In this document: in pieces, positions 18,842 to 29,182 of the stretch
Layout of the letters: each line of letters starts with the position of its first letter
How positions within the stretch are numbered: position 1 is the first letter of the stretch
Origin: Phenylobacterium deserti
GTDB taxonomy: Bacteria > Pseudomonadota > Alphaproteobacteria > Caulobacterales > Caulobacteraceae
Assembly: GCA_945874825.1 (NCBI GenBank)
Contig: CAMCIK010000002.1
Coordinates: 93,384-157,383 of the forward strand
DNA: 64,000 nucleotides
Direction: 5' to 3'
Position numbers and translations under genes: made by a program
The notes under the pieces: model-generated
The model's database searches: none
Told to the model about the DNA's origin: nothing
The model's input: the letters and a program-made list of their open reading frames with translations, nothing else

Positions 18842-19285
18842 TCAGGGCTCTATGTTAAGCGCTCGCCGCAGAACAAGGGCGTCAGCCGTCCCATCGCCCG
18901 GACGGGGATAGTAACGCCTCCGGCGCCCGACCTCCCCGAAGCCACAGCCGGCGTAGAGCCGCAAGGCGGCGAGATTGTCTTCGGCCACTTCCAGGAAGAC
19001 CCGTTCCGCGCCGTCTGCCCGTGCGGCCTCGAGGGCCGCCTGGACAAGCCGGCGACCGGTGCCAGCGCCTCGCGCCTCCGGGCGGACGCCCACAGTGAGG
19101 ACCTCGGCCTCCCCGGCGACGGTTCGGACGAGGATCATCCCGGCACCGTCCTCGATCAGGGCGACGGCGTCCAGGCTGGCGATCTCGGCGGCGCTCCAGC
19201 CGGGACTGAAGGCAGCGGCGTGAAGGTCGGCGAGGGCGGCAAGGTCCTCTGCCCCGGCGCGGCGGACGGTCATGCGGACGGTCAT
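18842..19285 (-). CDS. rimI: Ribosomal-protein-alanine N-acetyltransferase (RimI-like GNAT)
   Basis: This 147-residue GNAT acetyltransferase has the acetyl-CoA motif VGVRPEARGAGTGRRLVQAALEAA, then FLEVAEDNLAALRLYAGCGFGEVGRRRRYY, the end pattern of RimI, which acetylates ribosomal protein S18. It lies next to tsaB and overlaps it by 4 nt, a common pairing. The start may be 19285 or the second Met at 19273. Confidence 0.87.
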   Translation of the reverse strand: MTVRMTVRRAGAEDLAALADLHAAAFSPGWSAAEIASLDAVALIEDGAGMILVRTVAGEAEVLTVGVRPEARGAGTGRRLVQAALEAARADGAERVFLEVAEDNLAALRLYAGCGFGEVGRRRRYYPRPGDGTADALVLRRALNIEP

Positions 19286-19914
19286 TCCGGCAACCTGCCG
19301 CCCGGCAGGCGGGCGTCCGGAGGGCGCATATAGAGCGGGATCAGGGGTCCGGGCTGGCGAAGGACAGCCATCCGCGCGGCGACCGCGGCGTCGGGGGCCG
19401 CGAGGGCGAGTCTCTCGGCTCCGGGCAGAACTCCCGTCGCCAGCTCGACGGCGCCAAGGATCCGCGCCACAGGCGCCAGGGCCTCCAGTTCCGCCTCAGG
19501 GCCGAGGACCGGGGGTCCGAGGGCAACGCCGTCCTCGAAGACCTGATGGCAGATCGCCTCTCCCCGCCCGGGCAGGAGAACCAGGGTCCGGCCGGGCAAC
19601 CCGGCGAAGGGCGCGGCCAGGACCTCCAGGCAGCCTAGGCCGATCACCGGGCGGTCGAGGGCCAGGCCCAGTCCCTTGGCGAAGGCCAGGCCCACCCTCA
19701 GGCCGGTGAAGGACCCCGGGCCCAGGGTGACGGCGATGCGGTCGAGTTGTGCGAAGGCCAGGCCGGCGCGGGCTATGACCTCCTGCGCCAGGGGGCCCAG
19801 ACGCTCCTGGTGCCCCCTGTCCATGGGCTCCGAAGCCGAGACCACCGGGCCCTCCCCGTCCAGGACCGCAACGGAGCAGGCCGCCAGGCAGGTGTCGATG
19901 GCGAGGACCCGCAC
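19282..19914 (-). CDS. tsaB: tRNA threonylcarbamoyladenosine biosynthesis protein TsaB
   Basis: This 210-residue ASKHA-fold protein has MRVLAIDTCLAACSVAVLDG at its N-terminus and the hallmark VTLGPGSFTGLRVGLAFAKGLGLALDRP near residue 65. TsaB partners TsaD and TsaE to make t6A37 in tRNAs. It follows the NifU-like gene by 6 nt and overlaps rimI. Confidence 0.92.
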   Translation of the reverse strand: MRVLAIDTCLAACSVAVLDGEGPVVSASEPMDRGHQERLGPLAQEVIARAGLAFAQLDRIAVTLGPGSFTGLRVGLAFAKGLGLALDRPVIGLGCLEVLAAPFAGLPGRTLVLLPGRGEAICHQVFEDGVALGPPVLGPEAELEALAPVARILGAVELATGVLPGAERLALAAPDAAVAARMAVLRQPGPLIPLYMRPPDARLPGGRLPE

Positions 19915-19920
19915 CTTGGC

Positions 19921-20487
19921 CTAGAGGGTCTGCTCGACCCGCACCACCTCGGGGACATAGTGCTTGAGCATGTTCTCGACGCCCGACTTGAGGGTGGCGG
20001 AGGACGAGGGGCATCCGGCGCAGGCGCCGCGCATGTGCAGCCAGACCGTTCCGGTATCCGGCTCGAAGCGGTCGAACAGGATGTCCCCGCCGTCGCGGGC
20101 AACGGCCGGCCGGATGCGGGTATCGAGCAGCTCGCGGATCTCAGCCACCACCTGGGCCGTCTCGCCCTCGTAGGCGTCCTCGTCCCCCGCCGCCTCGGCC
20201 CCGGCCCCGAAGAGCAGCTGGCCAGAGGTGAAGTGGTCCATGATCGCCGCCAGGACCGGAGCCTTGAGATGGTCCCAGTCCGCCGAGACAAGCTTTCCGA
20301 CCGTCAGGAAGTCAGCCCCGAAGAAGACGCGGTTCACCCCGTCGAGGTCAAAGATCGCGGCCGCCAGGGGCGAGGCCCCGGCCTCCTCGGCGGAGCGGAA
20401 GTCCCGGGACCCGGTCTCCATCACGGTACGGCCGGGCAGGAACTTCAGGACCTGGGGGTTCGGTGTCGTTTCAGTCTGGATGAACAT
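19921..20487 (-). CDS. NifU family Fe-S scaffold protein (Nfu-type)
   Basis: This 188-residue protein begins MFIQTETTPNPQVLKFLPG, the Nfu N-terminal domain. It ends with the NifU-like domain carrying HMRGACAGCPSSSATLKSGVENML, whose CxxC binds an Fe-S cluster. The family delivers clusters to client enzymes, and the miaB product in the same run is an Fe-S enzyme. The track ORF begins at 20784 inside the divergent kup region; ATG 20487 is clearly right. It is the first gene of the eleven-gene minus-strand run. Confidence 0.93.
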   Translation of the reverse strand: MFIQTETTPNPQVLKFLPGRTVMETGSRDFRSAEEAGASPLAAAIFDLDGVNRVFFGADFLTVGKLVSADWDHLKAPVLAAIMDHFTSGQLLFGAGAEAAGDEDAYEGETAQVVAEIRELLDTRIRPAVARDGGDILFDRFEPDTGTVWLHMRGACAGCPSSSATLKSGVENMLKHYVPEVVRVEQTL

Positions 20488-20647
20488 GGGACTGATTTGG
20501 CCCGTCGCGGCCCGCGACGCAAGATCACCAAAGGTGAGGGGGGCATCCTTCAGTACGCATTGAACCCTCCGGGGAAAGGGTGTATCGCGCCCGTCGCCTG
20601 TCGGCATGGAGCCGCCGGGGCGGGGCGCAGGCCCCCCGAGGATAAAC

Positions 20648-22573
20648 ATGGCGGAACCGGCTGGGTCTTCGGGCGACGCACCCCCCACCTCGACCGACTC
20701 CCACCAAGGACGGAGCGAAGGCTTCGGGGCCCTCGCCCTGGGGGCCATAGGTGTGGTCTTCGGCGACATCGGGACCAGCCCCATCTACGCCATGCGCGAG
20801 GCCCTTGCGCATTCGCGTGCCGACGTCTCCCCCGAGCTTTCGGTCCTGGGCGTCATCTCTCTGATCACCTGGGCCCTCGTGCTGGTGGTGACAATCAAGT
20901 ACGTCGCCTTCCTGATGCGGGCGGACAACAAGGGCGAGGGCGGCACCCTGGCCCTGATGGCCCTGGCCCAGAGGGCGCTGTCCAAGAGGTCCGGCGTGGT
21001 CCTCTTCCTCGGCATGGTCGGAGCGGCCCTGTTTTACGGCGACGGGGTCATCACCCCGGCCATCTCGGTGCTCGGCGCTGTCGAGGGCCTGAGGGACGCC
21101 CCGGGGGTCAGCCCCGAGCTCGGTGCCCTGGTGCTGCCGATCTCGGCGGCCATCCTCATCACCCTGTTCCTGGTCCAGTCCCGGGGCACGGCCAAAATCG
21201 CCCGGGCATTCGGCCCCATCACCACCGCCTGGTTCCTGATCCTGGCGGCGCTGGGCATCTTCCACATCTTTGAGACCCCCTCTGTCCTGAGGGGCCTGAT
21301 GCCGCACTACGGGATCCTGTTCCTGCTGGACAACGGCTTCGTCGGCTTTGTCATCCTGGGCAGCGTCTTCCTGGCCGTGACCGGGGCCGAGGCGCTCTAC
21401 GCCGACATGGGCCATTTCGGGAAGCGGCCCATCCAGGCGGGCTGGCTCTTCCTGGTCCTGCCGTCCCTGGTTCTGAACTACCTCGGCCAGGGTGCCCTGG
21501 TGCTGGCCCACCCCGAGGCCCGGGAGAACCCCTTCTTCGACATGATCCCGGTCGCCGTCTATTGGCCGGTCCTGCTGATGGCCACCGCCGCGAGCGTGAT
21601 CGCCAGCCAGGCCGTGATCACCGGCGCCTTTTCCATGACCCAGCAGGCGGTTCAGCTGGGACTGCTGCCCCGGATGGACATCCGCCGCACCTCCGAGACC
21701 CAGGCCGGGCAAATCTACGTGCCCCAGGTGAACACCTTCCTGCTGATCGGCGTGATGCTGCTCCTGGTCACATTCCAGACCTCGTCCAACCTGGCCGCCG
21801 CCTACGGGATCGCCGTCACCGGCTCGATGTTTGTCGACACCCTGCTGTTCTTCGTGATCATCCGGCACCTTTGGAAGAAGCCCTTCTGGATGGCAGCGCT
21901 CGCCGCAGGGGGTTTCGGCCTGCTCGATATCGTCTTCATCTCCTCGAACTTGCTCAAGCTGCCCCAGGGGGCCTGGATGCCCCTGGTCATGGGTGCCCTG
22001 CTGGTGGTGATCATGTGGACCTGGAACCGGGGCACCCGGATCCTGAGTGAGAAGACCCACCAGGACTCCGTCGCCCTGGCCGATCTGTCGGACATGCTCC
22101 TGGCCCGACCGCCCCACCGGGCCTCGGGCTCGGCGGTCTTCCTGACCTCGGACCCCGACGTCGCCCCGGTGGCGCTCATGCACAACCTGAAGCACAACAA
22201 GGTGCTTCATGAGCGCAACATCATCCTGACAGTGATCACCGCCCAGACCCCGCGGGTCCGGGACGAGGAGCGCATCCGGATCGAGCCGATTAATGCGGAC
22301 TTCAAGAAGCTGACCGTATCCTACGGCTTCATGGAAAGCCCGAACATCCCCCGGGCCATGACCCTCTGCCGGCAGCAGGGGCTGAAGTTCGATATCATGG
22401 CCACCAGCTTCTTCCTCGGCCGCCGGTCGGTGGTGGCGTCCGCCAGCTCGGGCATGCCCCTGTGGCAGGACAAGCTATTCATCTTCCTGATGCGTAACGC
22501 CGCCAACCCGACGGACTTCTACAAGATCCCGCCGGGCCGCGTGGTCGAGCTGGGCACCCAGGTCTCCGTCTGA
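20648..22573 (+). CDS. kup: Kup-type potassium uptake transporter
   Basis: This 641-residue K+/H+ symporter has about twelve membrane helices in the first 450 residues, beginning [25 protein letters not shown] and with [21 protein letters not shown] soluble C-terminal domain carries [14 protein letters not shown]. These are strong Kup/HAK signatures. GAGG seven nt before the ATG at 20648 (MAEPAGSSG) favours it over the track start at 20606. It is transcribed divergently from the NifU-like gene across a 160-bp gap. Confidence 0.95.
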   Translation: MAEPAGSSGDAPPTSTDSHQGRSEGFGALALGAIGVVFGDIGTSPIYAMREALAHSRADVSPELSVLGVISLITWALVLVVTIKYVAFLMRADNKGEGGTLALMALAQRALSKRSGVVLFLGMVGAALFYGDGVITPAISVLGAVEGLRDAPGVSPELGALVLPISAAILITLFLVQSRGTAKIARAFGPITTAWFLILAALGIFHIFETPSVLRGLMPHYGILFLLDNGFVGFVILGSVFLAVTGAEALYADMGHFGKRPIQAGWLFLVLPSLVLNYLGQGALVLAHPEARENPFFDMIPVAVYWPVLLMATAASVIASQAVITGAFSMTQQAVQLGLLPRMDIRRTSETQAGQIYVPQVNTFLLIGVMLLLVTFQTSSNLAAAYGIAVTGSMFVDTLLFFVIIRHLWKKPFWMAALAAGGFGLLDIVFISSNLLKLPQGAWMPLVMGALLVVIMWTWNRGTRILSEKTHQDSVALADLSDMLLARPPHRASGSAVFLTSDPDVAPVALMHNLKHNKVLHERNIILTVITAQTPRVRDEERIRIEPINADFKKLTVSYGFMESPNIPRAMTLCRQQGLKFDIMATSFFLGRRSVVASASSGMPLWQDKLFIFLMRNAANPTDFYKIPPGRVVELGTQVSV

Positions 22574-22647
22574 GGCCTGGCCCGCCCCGCTCCTCCGCCG
22601 CTAGAGCCCCTCCCCTCCCCTCCCGTCGTCTACCCGGAACGCCCGCC

Positions 22648-23877
22648 ATGACCCGAGACATCAAGAAAGTCGTCCTCGCCTATTCCGGCGGCCTCGACAC
22701 CTCGATCATCCTGAAGTGGCTGCAGACCGAGTACGGGGCAGAGGTGGTGACCTTCACTGCCGACCTCGGCCAGGGCGAGGAGATCGAGCCGGCCCGGGCC
22801 AAGGCCCTGGCCGCGGGGGTCAAGCCCGAGAACATCTTCATCGAGGACGTGCGCGAGGAATTCGTCCGAGACTATGTCTTCCCCATGTTCCGGGCCAACA
22901 CGGTCTACGAGGGCCAGTACCTGCTGGGCACCTCCATCGCCCGGCCGCTGATCGCCAAGAAGCAGATCGACATCGCCCGCCAGACCGGCGCCGACGCCGT
23001 CAGCCACGGCGCTACCGGCAAGGGCAATGACCAGGTCCGGTTCGAGCTCGGCTACTACGCCCTGGAGCCCGACATCCACGTGATCGCGCCCTGGCGGGAA
23101 TGGGACTTCAAGTCCCGGGAGGCCCTGCTGGAGTTCGCCGAGAAGCACCAGATCCAGATCGCCAAGGACAAGCGCAACGAGGCGCCCTTCAGCGTCGACG
23201 CCAACCTCCTGCACTCCTCCTCCGAGGGGAAGGTGCTGGAGGACCCGGCGGTAGAGGCGCCGGAATATGTCCACTTGCGCACCATCTCCCCGGAGGACGC
23301 ACCGGACACGCCCACCATCTTCACCCTGGACTTCGAGGGCGGTGACCCCGTGGCCGTCGACGGGGTACGGATGAGCCCGGCCACCCTCCTGACCCGGCTG
23401 AACCAGCTGGGCCACGACAACGGGATCGGCCGGCTGGACCTGGTGGAGAACCGCTTTGTCGGCATGAAGTCCCGGGGGGTCTACGAGACCCCCGGCGGGA
23501 CCATCCTCCTGGCGGCCCACCGGGGCATGGAGTCCATCACCCTCGACCGCGGGTCCATGCACCTGAAGGACGAGCTCATGCCGCGCTACGCCAGCCTGAT
23601 CTACAACGGGTTCTGGTTCGCCCCTGAGCGCGAAATGCTTCAGGCCGCCATCGACCTGTCCCAGAAGCACGTCACCGGCCAGGTCCGGGTCAAGCTCTAC
23701 AAGGGCAATGTCTCCGTGATCGGCCGCACCAGCCCCTGGTCACTCTACGACCAGGATCTGGTGACCTTCGAGGAGGGCGCGGTGGCCTACGACCACCGCG
23801 ATGCTGCCGGCTTCATCAAGCTGAACGCCTTGCGGCTGCGGGTCCAGGCCCGGCGCGACCGCCGGAGCGGAGGGTAG
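22648..23877 (+). CDS. argG: Argininosuccinate synthase
   Basis: This 409-residue enzyme condenses citrulline and aspartate in arginine synthesis. It begins [20 protein letters not shown], with the ATP pyrophosphatase loop. It contains [36 protein letters not shown] and [17 protein letters not shown], all ArgG hallmarks. The leader is a C/T-rich tract (CCCCTCCCCTCCCCTCCC). It stands alone on the plus strand, 74 nt after kup. Confidence 0.97.
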   Translation: MTRDIKKVVLAYSGGLDTSIILKWLQTEYGAEVVTFTADLGQGEEIEPARAKALAAGVKPENIFIEDVREEFVRDYVFPMFRANTVYEGQYLLGTSIARPLIAKKQIDIARQTGADAVSHGATGKGNDQVRFELGYYALEPDIHVIAPWREWDFKSREALLEFAEKHQIQIAKDKRNEAPFSVDANLLHSSSEGKVLEDPAVEAPEYVHLRTISPEDAPDTPTIFTLDFEGGDPVAVDGVRMSPATLLTRLNQLGHDNGIGRLDLVENRFVGMKSRGVYETPGGTILLAAHRGMESITLDRGSMHLKDELMPRYASLIYNGFWFAPEREMLQAAIDLSQKHVTGQVRVKLYKGNVSVIGRTSPWSLYDQDLVTFEEGAVAYDHRDAAGFIKLNALRLRVQARRDRRSGG

Positions 23878-23928
23878 TTCCCTCCCGGCGCGGAGCATGT
23901 CACCCTCCGGGAAACTGAAGGATTCCCC

Positions 23929-24324
23929 ATGAGCTTCCCGCACCTCACCGCCGTCGTCACCCTTCTCGCCCTTCTGGCCTATGTCTGGATGGGTGCCCGG
24001 GTCGGCGGCGCCCGCCGGACCTCCGGCATCGCCGCCCCCGCCATGTCCGGCGACCCGACGCTCGAGCGCTACCTTCGCGTCCAGGGCAACACCCTGGAAT
24101 GGCTGCCGATCTTCCTCGGCTCCCTCTGGCTTTTCGCGCACTACTGGGGCGACCTGCTGGCGGCCGGCCTTGGCCTCGTCTGGATCGTCGGCCGGGTGCT
24201 CTACGCCATCGGCTACTCCGCATCGGCGGACAAGCGCGAGCTGGGCTTCATGGTGCAGATGATCGCCTCGGCAGTCCTGCTCTTCGGAGCCCTCGGCAAG
24301 GCGGTCCTCTCGGCTATCGCCTGA
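23929..24324 (+). CDS. MAPEG family membrane protein
   Basis: This 131-residue protein has four hydrophobic segments and the MAPEG signature RYLRVQGNTLEWLPIFLGSLWLFAHY, followed by GRVLYAIGYS. Bacterial MAPEG proteins are membrane-associated and related to microsomal glutathione transferases; a specific activity cannot be assigned. A clear start follows argG by 51 nt. Confidence 0.87.
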   Translation: MSFPHLTAVVTLLALLAYVWMGARVGGARRTSGIAAPAMSGDPTLERYLRVQGNTLEWLPIFLGSLWLFAHYWGDLLAAGLGLVWIVGRVLYAIGYSASADKRELGFMVQMIASAVLLFGALGKAVLSAIA

Positions 24325-24419
24325 GGTGCTGGGCCTGGGGTTCTGGGCCTGACCTGGCGCCATAGTTTCGCCGAAGATGGGCGCGAACCTCGTCCTTCAC
24401 GTCTCCGCTGGAGTTCCCG

Positions 24420-24992
24420 ATGCGACTGAAGACTCTCGCCCTGGCTGCCGGTCTCGCCCTTGCGGCGGGACTTTCCGCCTGCACCACCGCAACGCCCTAC
24501 CAGCCCCTGTTGGCAGAGTCCCCGGGGCTGGGCGGGTATTCGGATGTGCGGATCGAACCCGGGCGCTACCGGGTGAGCTTCTCCGGCAACAGCCTGACCT
24601 CCCGCGAGACGGTGGAGCTCTACCTCGCCTATCGGGCGGCCGAGCTGGCCCTGGCCAACGGCTACGACACCTTCACCCTCGTCTCCCGGGATACCGACCG
24701 GAAGACCACCGTACGAATGGACTCCGGGCCCTCGCCCCTGCCCTACTGGAACCCCTACTGGCGGTACTACGGGCCCTATGGGTGGCGAACCTACGATCCC
24801 TGGATGGAGGGTCCCTACGGTCGTCAGTCCCTTGAGGCCTCCACGGTCGAGAAGTTCACTGCCTCCGCCGAGGTCGTCCTCGGTCGCGGCCCGAAGCGGG
24901 CGGACGACCCCCAAGCCTTCGACGCCCGCGCCGTGATCGAGAACCTGGGCCCACGCATCCAGCGCCCGGATGACGGGCGGGTCGGACCTTAA
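24420..24992 (+). CDS. CC0125/CC1285-family lipoprotein
   Basis: This 190-residue exported lipoprotein has the signal peptide MRLKTLALAAGLALAAGLSA followed by the lipobox Cys (LSAC). The mature part has YRVSFSGNSLTSRETVELYLAYRAAELAL and a Tyr/Trp/Pro-rich stretch (YWNPYWRYYGPYGW). This layout is that of the CC0125/CC1285 family named from Caulobacter, whose function is unknown. A palindromic repeat follows 11 nt after the stop. Confidence 0.82.
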   Translation: MRLKTLALAAGLALAAGLSACTTATPYQPLLAESPGLGGYSDVRIEPGRYRVSFSGNSLTSRETVELYLAYRAAELALANGYDTFTLVSRDTDRKTTVRMDSGPSPLPYWNPYWRYYGPYGWRTYDPWMEGPYGRQSLEASTVEKFTASAEVVLGRGPKRADDPQAFDARAVIENLGPRIQRPDDGRVGP

Positions 24993-25003
24993 GGTCGGGA
25001 GCT

Positions 25004-25053
25004 GGATCCTGTTCCGATAAGTGGGAACCGGCTATCGGATCGAAACAGGATCT
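25004..25053. repeat. Palindromic intergenic repeat, copy 2, module A
   Basis: GATCCTGTT and AACAGGATC form the outer stem and CCGATA/TATCGG the inner stem, nearly identical to copy 1. A remnant GGCTCTAGG of module B follows at 25063. Its CTA supplies the TAG stop of the minus-strand gene. Confidence 0.9.
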
Positions 25054-25066
25054 AACTCTAAGGGCT

Positions 25067-26221
25067 CTAGGTCGTCTCGTCGGTGAAGGCCAGGCCCGCA
25101 CGGGTGGCCAGGCGCTCGATCAGGGGCACGCCCAGGGCCGCCCCCGGGGTCCAGACACCGCCCGCCGTCGCCGGGGTGCGGATAAGCTGGATTGCCGTCT
25201 CGGCCATCATCTTTGAGGTCGAGCCGTAGCCAGGGTCGCGGTCACCCTTGACCGAGACGCGGACCTTTCGCCCGTCCGCGCCGATGCCCACGAACAGGAT
25301 GTCGTAGAAGCCGTTCTCGCGTTCCTCGAGGCTGGGCCCCTCGCCCGGCTTCGGGGCGCCGGCGCCGCCGAGGTCCGTGAAGGAGGTGCTGGAGCCCGGT
25401 GCCGTGACGGACATCTCGTCGTAGGCGAAGTCCGTCCCCCAGGGATGACCCTGCAGGAAGTTCGAGCGGTGGACATTCTTGGTGTTGATGGCCGCCATCA
25501 TGAAGGGGCCGACCTCGGCACCGACGTCCTCGTCGAAGGCCGACTCATTGCCTGACGGTTGGGTCGGGCCCGTGAAGCCGGGCGTCAGGGCGAAGGGGTC
25601 CATCATCAGCTGGAACAGGGCAGGATTGCGCCGGATGGCGTCCATGGTGGCCGCGCCACTGGCGGCGGTTCCGCCGGACAGCCCGCCGCGCATGTCCCGC
25701 ACCCGACCCTTTACCCGCGGGACGGGGTGGCCGAGGCGGCGCTTGGCCGTCTCCTCGGCAAACAGGACGCCCAGCTCGAAGGGGATGGAGTCGAAGCCGC
25801 ACGAGAAGAGGATGCGCGCGCCCGAGGCCCGGGCGGCCTCGTGGTGGGCGGCGACCATCTCAGCCATCCAGTTGGACTCCCCGCACAGGTCCACATAGTC
25901 GGTCCCCGCCTCGACGCAGGCCGCGACGAGGTCGGAACCATAGAGCTGGTAGGGCCCGACGGTGGTGACGATGACCTTTGCGCGGCGCACCATGGCGCTC
26001 AGCTGGGCCGGGTCGGTGGCGTCGCAGACCACCAGGGGCGTGGAGGCGGGCGCGCCGACCAGGTCGCGGACCTCGGCCAGCTTGTCCGCCGAACGGCCGG
26101 CCATGGCCCAGGAGACCTCGCCCCCCGGCGACTGGGTGCGAACCAGGTGCTCGGCCACGAGGCGGCCGGTGAAGCCGGTGGCCCCATAGACGATGATGTC
26201 GAATTCCGCGTCGGTCCGCAT
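25067..26221 (-). CDS. Saccharopine-dehydrogenase-like (trans-acting enoyl reductase type) oxidoreductase
   Basis: This 384-residue protein starts MRTDAEFDIIVYGATGFTGR, with a Rossmann loop GATGFTG. It contains GPYQLYGSDLVAACVEAGTDYVDLCGE and CGFDSIPFELGV, the signature of the saccharopine dehydrogenase NADP-binding family. That family includes mycobacterial trans-acting enoyl reductases and lipid-linked reductases; true lysine metabolism is unlikely. The track start at 26425 lies inside the neighbouring gene. The stop codon is within the repeat end. Confidence 0.82.
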   Translation of the reverse strand: MRTDAEFDIIVYGATGFTGRLVAEHLVRTQSPGGEVSWAMAGRSADKLAEVRDLVGAPASTPLVVCDATDPAQLSAMVRRAKVIVTTVGPYQLYGSDLVAACVEAGTDYVDLCGESNWMAEMVAAHHEAARASGARILFSCGFDSIPFELGVLFAEETAKRRLGHPVPRVKGRVRDMRGGLSGGTAASGAATMDAIRRNPALFQLMMDPFALTPGFTGPTQPSGNESAFDEDVGAEVGPFMMAAINTKNVHRSNFLQGHPWGTDFAYDEMSVTAPGSSTSFTDLGGAGAPKPGEGPSLEERENGFYDILFVGIGADGRKVRVSVKGDRDPGYGSTSKMMAETAIQLIRTPATAGGVWTPGAALGVPLIERLATRAGLAFTDETT

Positions 26222-26267
26222 GGGTCTCTCCCTGTCTGATAGGAGGGGTATGCCTCCTCCTGGGTCG

Positions 26268-26912
26268 TCAGCCAAGCCGTCGGCGCGCCAACCAGACCGA
26301 ATGCCCGCCGCAGTCCGGATCTTCTGGCGTGAACTGGAGGACCTCGAAGTCCTGTCTTGCCAGCAGGTCACGGTACTCGGCGGGGGACAGGCTGGCATGG
26401 TGCAGGGGATCGCCACCGAACACACCCGTGGCCGTCCCCGCTTCCGGGCCGGAGGTGAACATCAGCCGGGCGCCCGGCGCGGCGTGGGCACCGAAGACCG
26501 GGAAGAGGGCCCTCTGGTCGTCGGGAGTCAGGTGGAAGAGGCTGTCCCAGGCCAGGAGGCCGTCAAAGGTCTGTCCGAGATCCAGGCCGCGCATGTCCGC
26601 GCAGAGCCAGGTCCCGGCGGGAAGGCGGCGGTGCGCGCGCTCGACCGCGGGCGCGGAGGCGTCGACGCCGGTGACGGCAAAGCCGCGGTCCAGGAGCCAG
26701 GCCCCGAGGGGCTGACCCGTCCCGCAGCCCAGGTCCAGCACCCTTCCCCCCGGGGGCAGGCTATCCGCGAGGCGCGACAGCCAGGTGCCCTCTATCCGGA
26801 CCTCCGCCCCCCGGGCCGCATCCCAGGCGTCTGCATGACGGGTATAGAGGTCGATCACGTCCCCGGCGGCGCGGCGGACCTCGGATTCGTCCCTCTTGGG
26901 CGCTTCAGGCAT
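26268..26912 (-). CDS. Class I SAM-dependent methyltransferase
   Basis: This 214-residue methyltransferase has the SAM motif GGRVLDLGCGTGQPLGAWLL near residue 55, acidic VTGVDASAPAVERA and motif ADMRGLDLGQTFDGLLAWDSLFHL. It resembles small-molecule methyltransferases of the UbiE/Tam-like type. Substrate unknown. ATG 26912 (MPEAPKRDE) is preferred over the 26975 extension. Confidence 0.78.
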   Translation of the reverse strand: MPEAPKRDESEVRRAAGDVIDLYTRHADAWDAARGAEVRIEGTWLSRLADSLPPGGRVLDLGCGTGQPLGAWLLDRGFAVTGVDASAPAVERAHRRLPAGTWLCADMRGLDLGQTFDGLLAWDSLFHLTPDDQRALFPVFGAHAAPGARLMFTSGPEAGTATGVFGGDPLHHASLSPAEYRDLLARQDFEVLQFTPEDPDCGGHSVWLARRRLG

Positions 26913-27057
26913 GGGCGGACGCTGCCATGGCCGGGCGCAGGACGCCAGATCGCGCCAGCGCGCCGGGTGGAGCACACTTGCCCGAGGGGCGGGCGGAGCC
27001 TATCGAGGAAGCTTGAGCTTGCTTCCACTGCCCCCGCCATCATCCGGATCGCCAACC

Positions 27058-29181
27058 ATGCGTCAGCTCAGCCTCCAGACCCGGCTCATCGCCTTCATCC
27101 TGCTCCTGCTCCTGACCTCGGTGGGTGTGGTAGCGGGCCTGGGCTATGCCAGTGCCCGAAGCTCACTGAAGGCCGCCGCCCTGGCCCAGCTCCAGGGCAT
27201 CCAGACCTCCCGGGTGAAGCTGGTGTCGGAGCTTCTGCAGGCCTCAAGGAACGAGGTCCTGGCCCTCTCCGGCCTGCCGGAGCTGGGCCGGATGAGCGCC
27301 GAGCTCCGGGCCGGCTACAGGGCCCTGGGGGATACGCCGCCGGATGCGGCGACCCGGGCCGCCGTGACGGCTTTCTACGACCGCGACTTCGCGCCGGCCC
27401 TCAGCCGCGGGATCGACGCGACGGTGGAGGCGGAGGACCTCCTGCCATCCTCGAACGCGGGATGGCGCGCCCAGGCGGCCTATGTGGTCCCGTCGGCGCG
27501 GCCCTACACGGGTGCCCAGCCCCTGCCAATAGGCGCAGATCCCACGCCTTACGGGCGCGCGGTGGAGGATGCCCACGCGCGGCTTGGGGATATCCTCCGC
27601 CGGTTCGGCTTCGAGAATGTAATGCTGATCGACCCTGACACCCTTGAGGTCTTCTTCAGCTACCAGACCAGCGCCAGCCTGGGGACCAGCCTGGAGACCG
27701 GTCCTTATGCCTCCAGTAACCTGGCGGAGGCCGTACGGGCGCTCCGGCGCACCCAGAACGTCGATGACTACCGGTTGTCGGACTTCGAGTTCTACCGGCC
27801 CGCCCTGGGCAAGCCCCGGGCCTTCATCGCCACCCCCGTGTTCGACGGCAACCGGCTGGTGGCCATCATGGCCCTGCGCCTGGCCACGAACACGATCGAG
27901 GCGGCCCTGACCAATGAAGGCATGGGAAAGACCGGCGAGGTCTACCTGATCGGTCCCGACAAGCGGCTGCGGACCGAGTCCCGCTTCATGCAGGAAAACC
28001 CCAAGGCCTTCGTCGCCGCCCTGCGCCATTCCAGCCTCACCACCCACACTGTGGACAAGGTCGAACGTCTTGGCACCGCCGTCCTGCTGGTGCCCGAGAT
28101 GGGCGAGGCCTCGGACGCGGCCCTCACGGGGCGCACGGGGGTGGACGACGACGATGTGGACTACCGGGGCGAGCCGGTCTTCACCGCCTACGGGCCGGTG
28201 GACCTGGACTCCCTTCGCTGGGCCGTGATTGCCCAGGTCGACCAGAAGGAGGCCCTGGCGCCCGTCCGCGCCTATGCCGCCCAGGCCCTGCTGGCGACGG
28301 TCGGCCTGGCCCTGCTGGGCTCCCTGATCGCCATCGCCTATGCCTCGCGGATCACCCGCCCGATCAGCGCCCTGGCCGCCGCCGCCGAGCGGGTTGGGCA
28401 GGGCGACAGCGACGCCGAGGTCATGCCGCCGAAGGATCCCGAACTCCGTGCCCTCGGGGACTCCCTCAACCGGATGATCCGCAACCTGCAGGCGCAGAAG
28501 GCCGAGGTCCAGGCCCAGGCCCAGGAGAGCGAGCGCCTGCTCGAGAGCCTGCTGCCGGCCTCAGGCGCTGCCCAGATGCGCGAGGGCGGGCATGACACCC
28601 CGCGCTCCTTCGCCGACGTCACCGTGGCCTTCGTCAATCTCTTTGGCCTCGACGCCCTGGCCCTGACCCTGGGCGAAGAGGCTGCGCTCAGCCTGCTGAG
28701 CGACATGGTGGGCGCCTTCGACGAGGTGGCGGAGGGCCTGGGCGTGGAGAAGGTCCGGACCATCGGTTCGTCCTACCTCGCCGCCTCGGGCCTTTCGGCC
28801 GAACGGCCGGACCACACCCTGCGCATGGTCGAGTTTGCCCGGGAGGCGGTCCGGATCGTAAGTCGGTTCAACGCCGAGCGGGGCCTGGAGCTCGTGGCCG
28901 AGGTGGGCATCAACACCGGGCCTGTGACCGGCGGCCTGGTGGGCCGCAGGCGGTTCATCTACGATCTCTGGGGCGACACCGTCCGCCTCGCCCGGGGCAT
29001 CGTCTCGGATGGCGAGACCTCCATCCAGGTGACAAAACCTGTCCGCGACCGGGTGCAGGACCTGATCACCTTCGGTCCCGCCGTCGCCACGGAGATCAAG
29101 GGCATGGGCCGGATCGAGCTCTATCCCCTGATCGAGGCCGGCGCCTCCCGGAAGACGGTGAAACGGGACGAGGGCGCCTGA
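27058..29181 (+). CDS. Membrane sensor with HAMP and degenerate class III nucleotide cyclase domain
   Basis: The protein has 707 residues. A transmembrane helix (residues 9-30) is followed by a long periplasmic Cache-like sensor (about 31-405, ending WAVIAQVDQKEAL), a second helix (408-430), HAMP (431-480), a short coiled coil, and a class III adenylate/guanylate cyclase fold (about 515-700). Key residues are lost. The first metal Asp is Asn (VAFVNLFG, N527), the second is Ser (VRTIGSSYLA, S571), and the Asn/Arg of GDTVNxAxR read GDTVRLARG. A catalytically dead pseudo-cyclase is therefore likely. One nt separates it from the channel gene. The track start at 26896 precedes the gene; ATG 27058 fits. 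Confidence 0.8.
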   Translation: MRQLSLQTRLIAFILLLLLTSVGVVAGLGYASARSSLKAAALAQLQGIQTSRVKLVSELLQASRNEVLALSGLPELGRMSAELRAGYRALGDTPPDAATRAAVTAFYDRDFAPALSRGIDATVEAEDLLPSSNAGWRAQAAYVVPSARPYTGAQPLPIGADPTPYGRAVEDAHARLGDILRRFGFENVMLIDPDTLEVFFSYQTSASLGTSLETGPYASSNLAEAVRALRRTQNVDDYRLSDFEFYRPALGKPRAFIATPVFDGNRLVAIMALRLATNTIEAALTNEGMGKTGEVYLIGPDKRLRTESRFMQENPKAFVAALRHSSLTTHTVDKVERLGTAVLLVPEMGEASDAALTGRTGVDDDDVDYRGEPVFTAYGPVDLDSLRWAVIAQVDQKEALAPVRAYAAQALLATVGLALLGSLIAIAYASRITRPISALAAAAERVGQGDSDAEVMPPKDPELRALGDSLNRMIRNLQAQKAEVQAQAQESERLLESLLPASGAAQMREGGHDTPRSFADVTVAFVNLFGLDALALTLGEEAALSLLSDMVGAFDEVAEGLGVEKVRTIGSSYLAASGLSAERPDHTLRMVEFAREAVRIVSRFNAERGLELVAEVGINTGPVTGGLVGRRRFIYDLWGDTVRLARGIVSDGETSIQVTKPVRDRVQDLITFGPAVATEIKGMGRIELYPLIEAGASRKTVKRDEGA

Positions 29182-29182
29182 C

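Noticed and set aside
20525-22210. 561-residue minus-strand ORF opposite kup
   Set aside because: Antisense to an unmistakable transporter; low-complexity Gln/Gly/Asp-rich translation.
22600-22647. CCCCTCCC tract before argG as a regulatory repeat
   Set aside because: Short, low-complexity and without symmetry; could be chance in a 70% GC genome.
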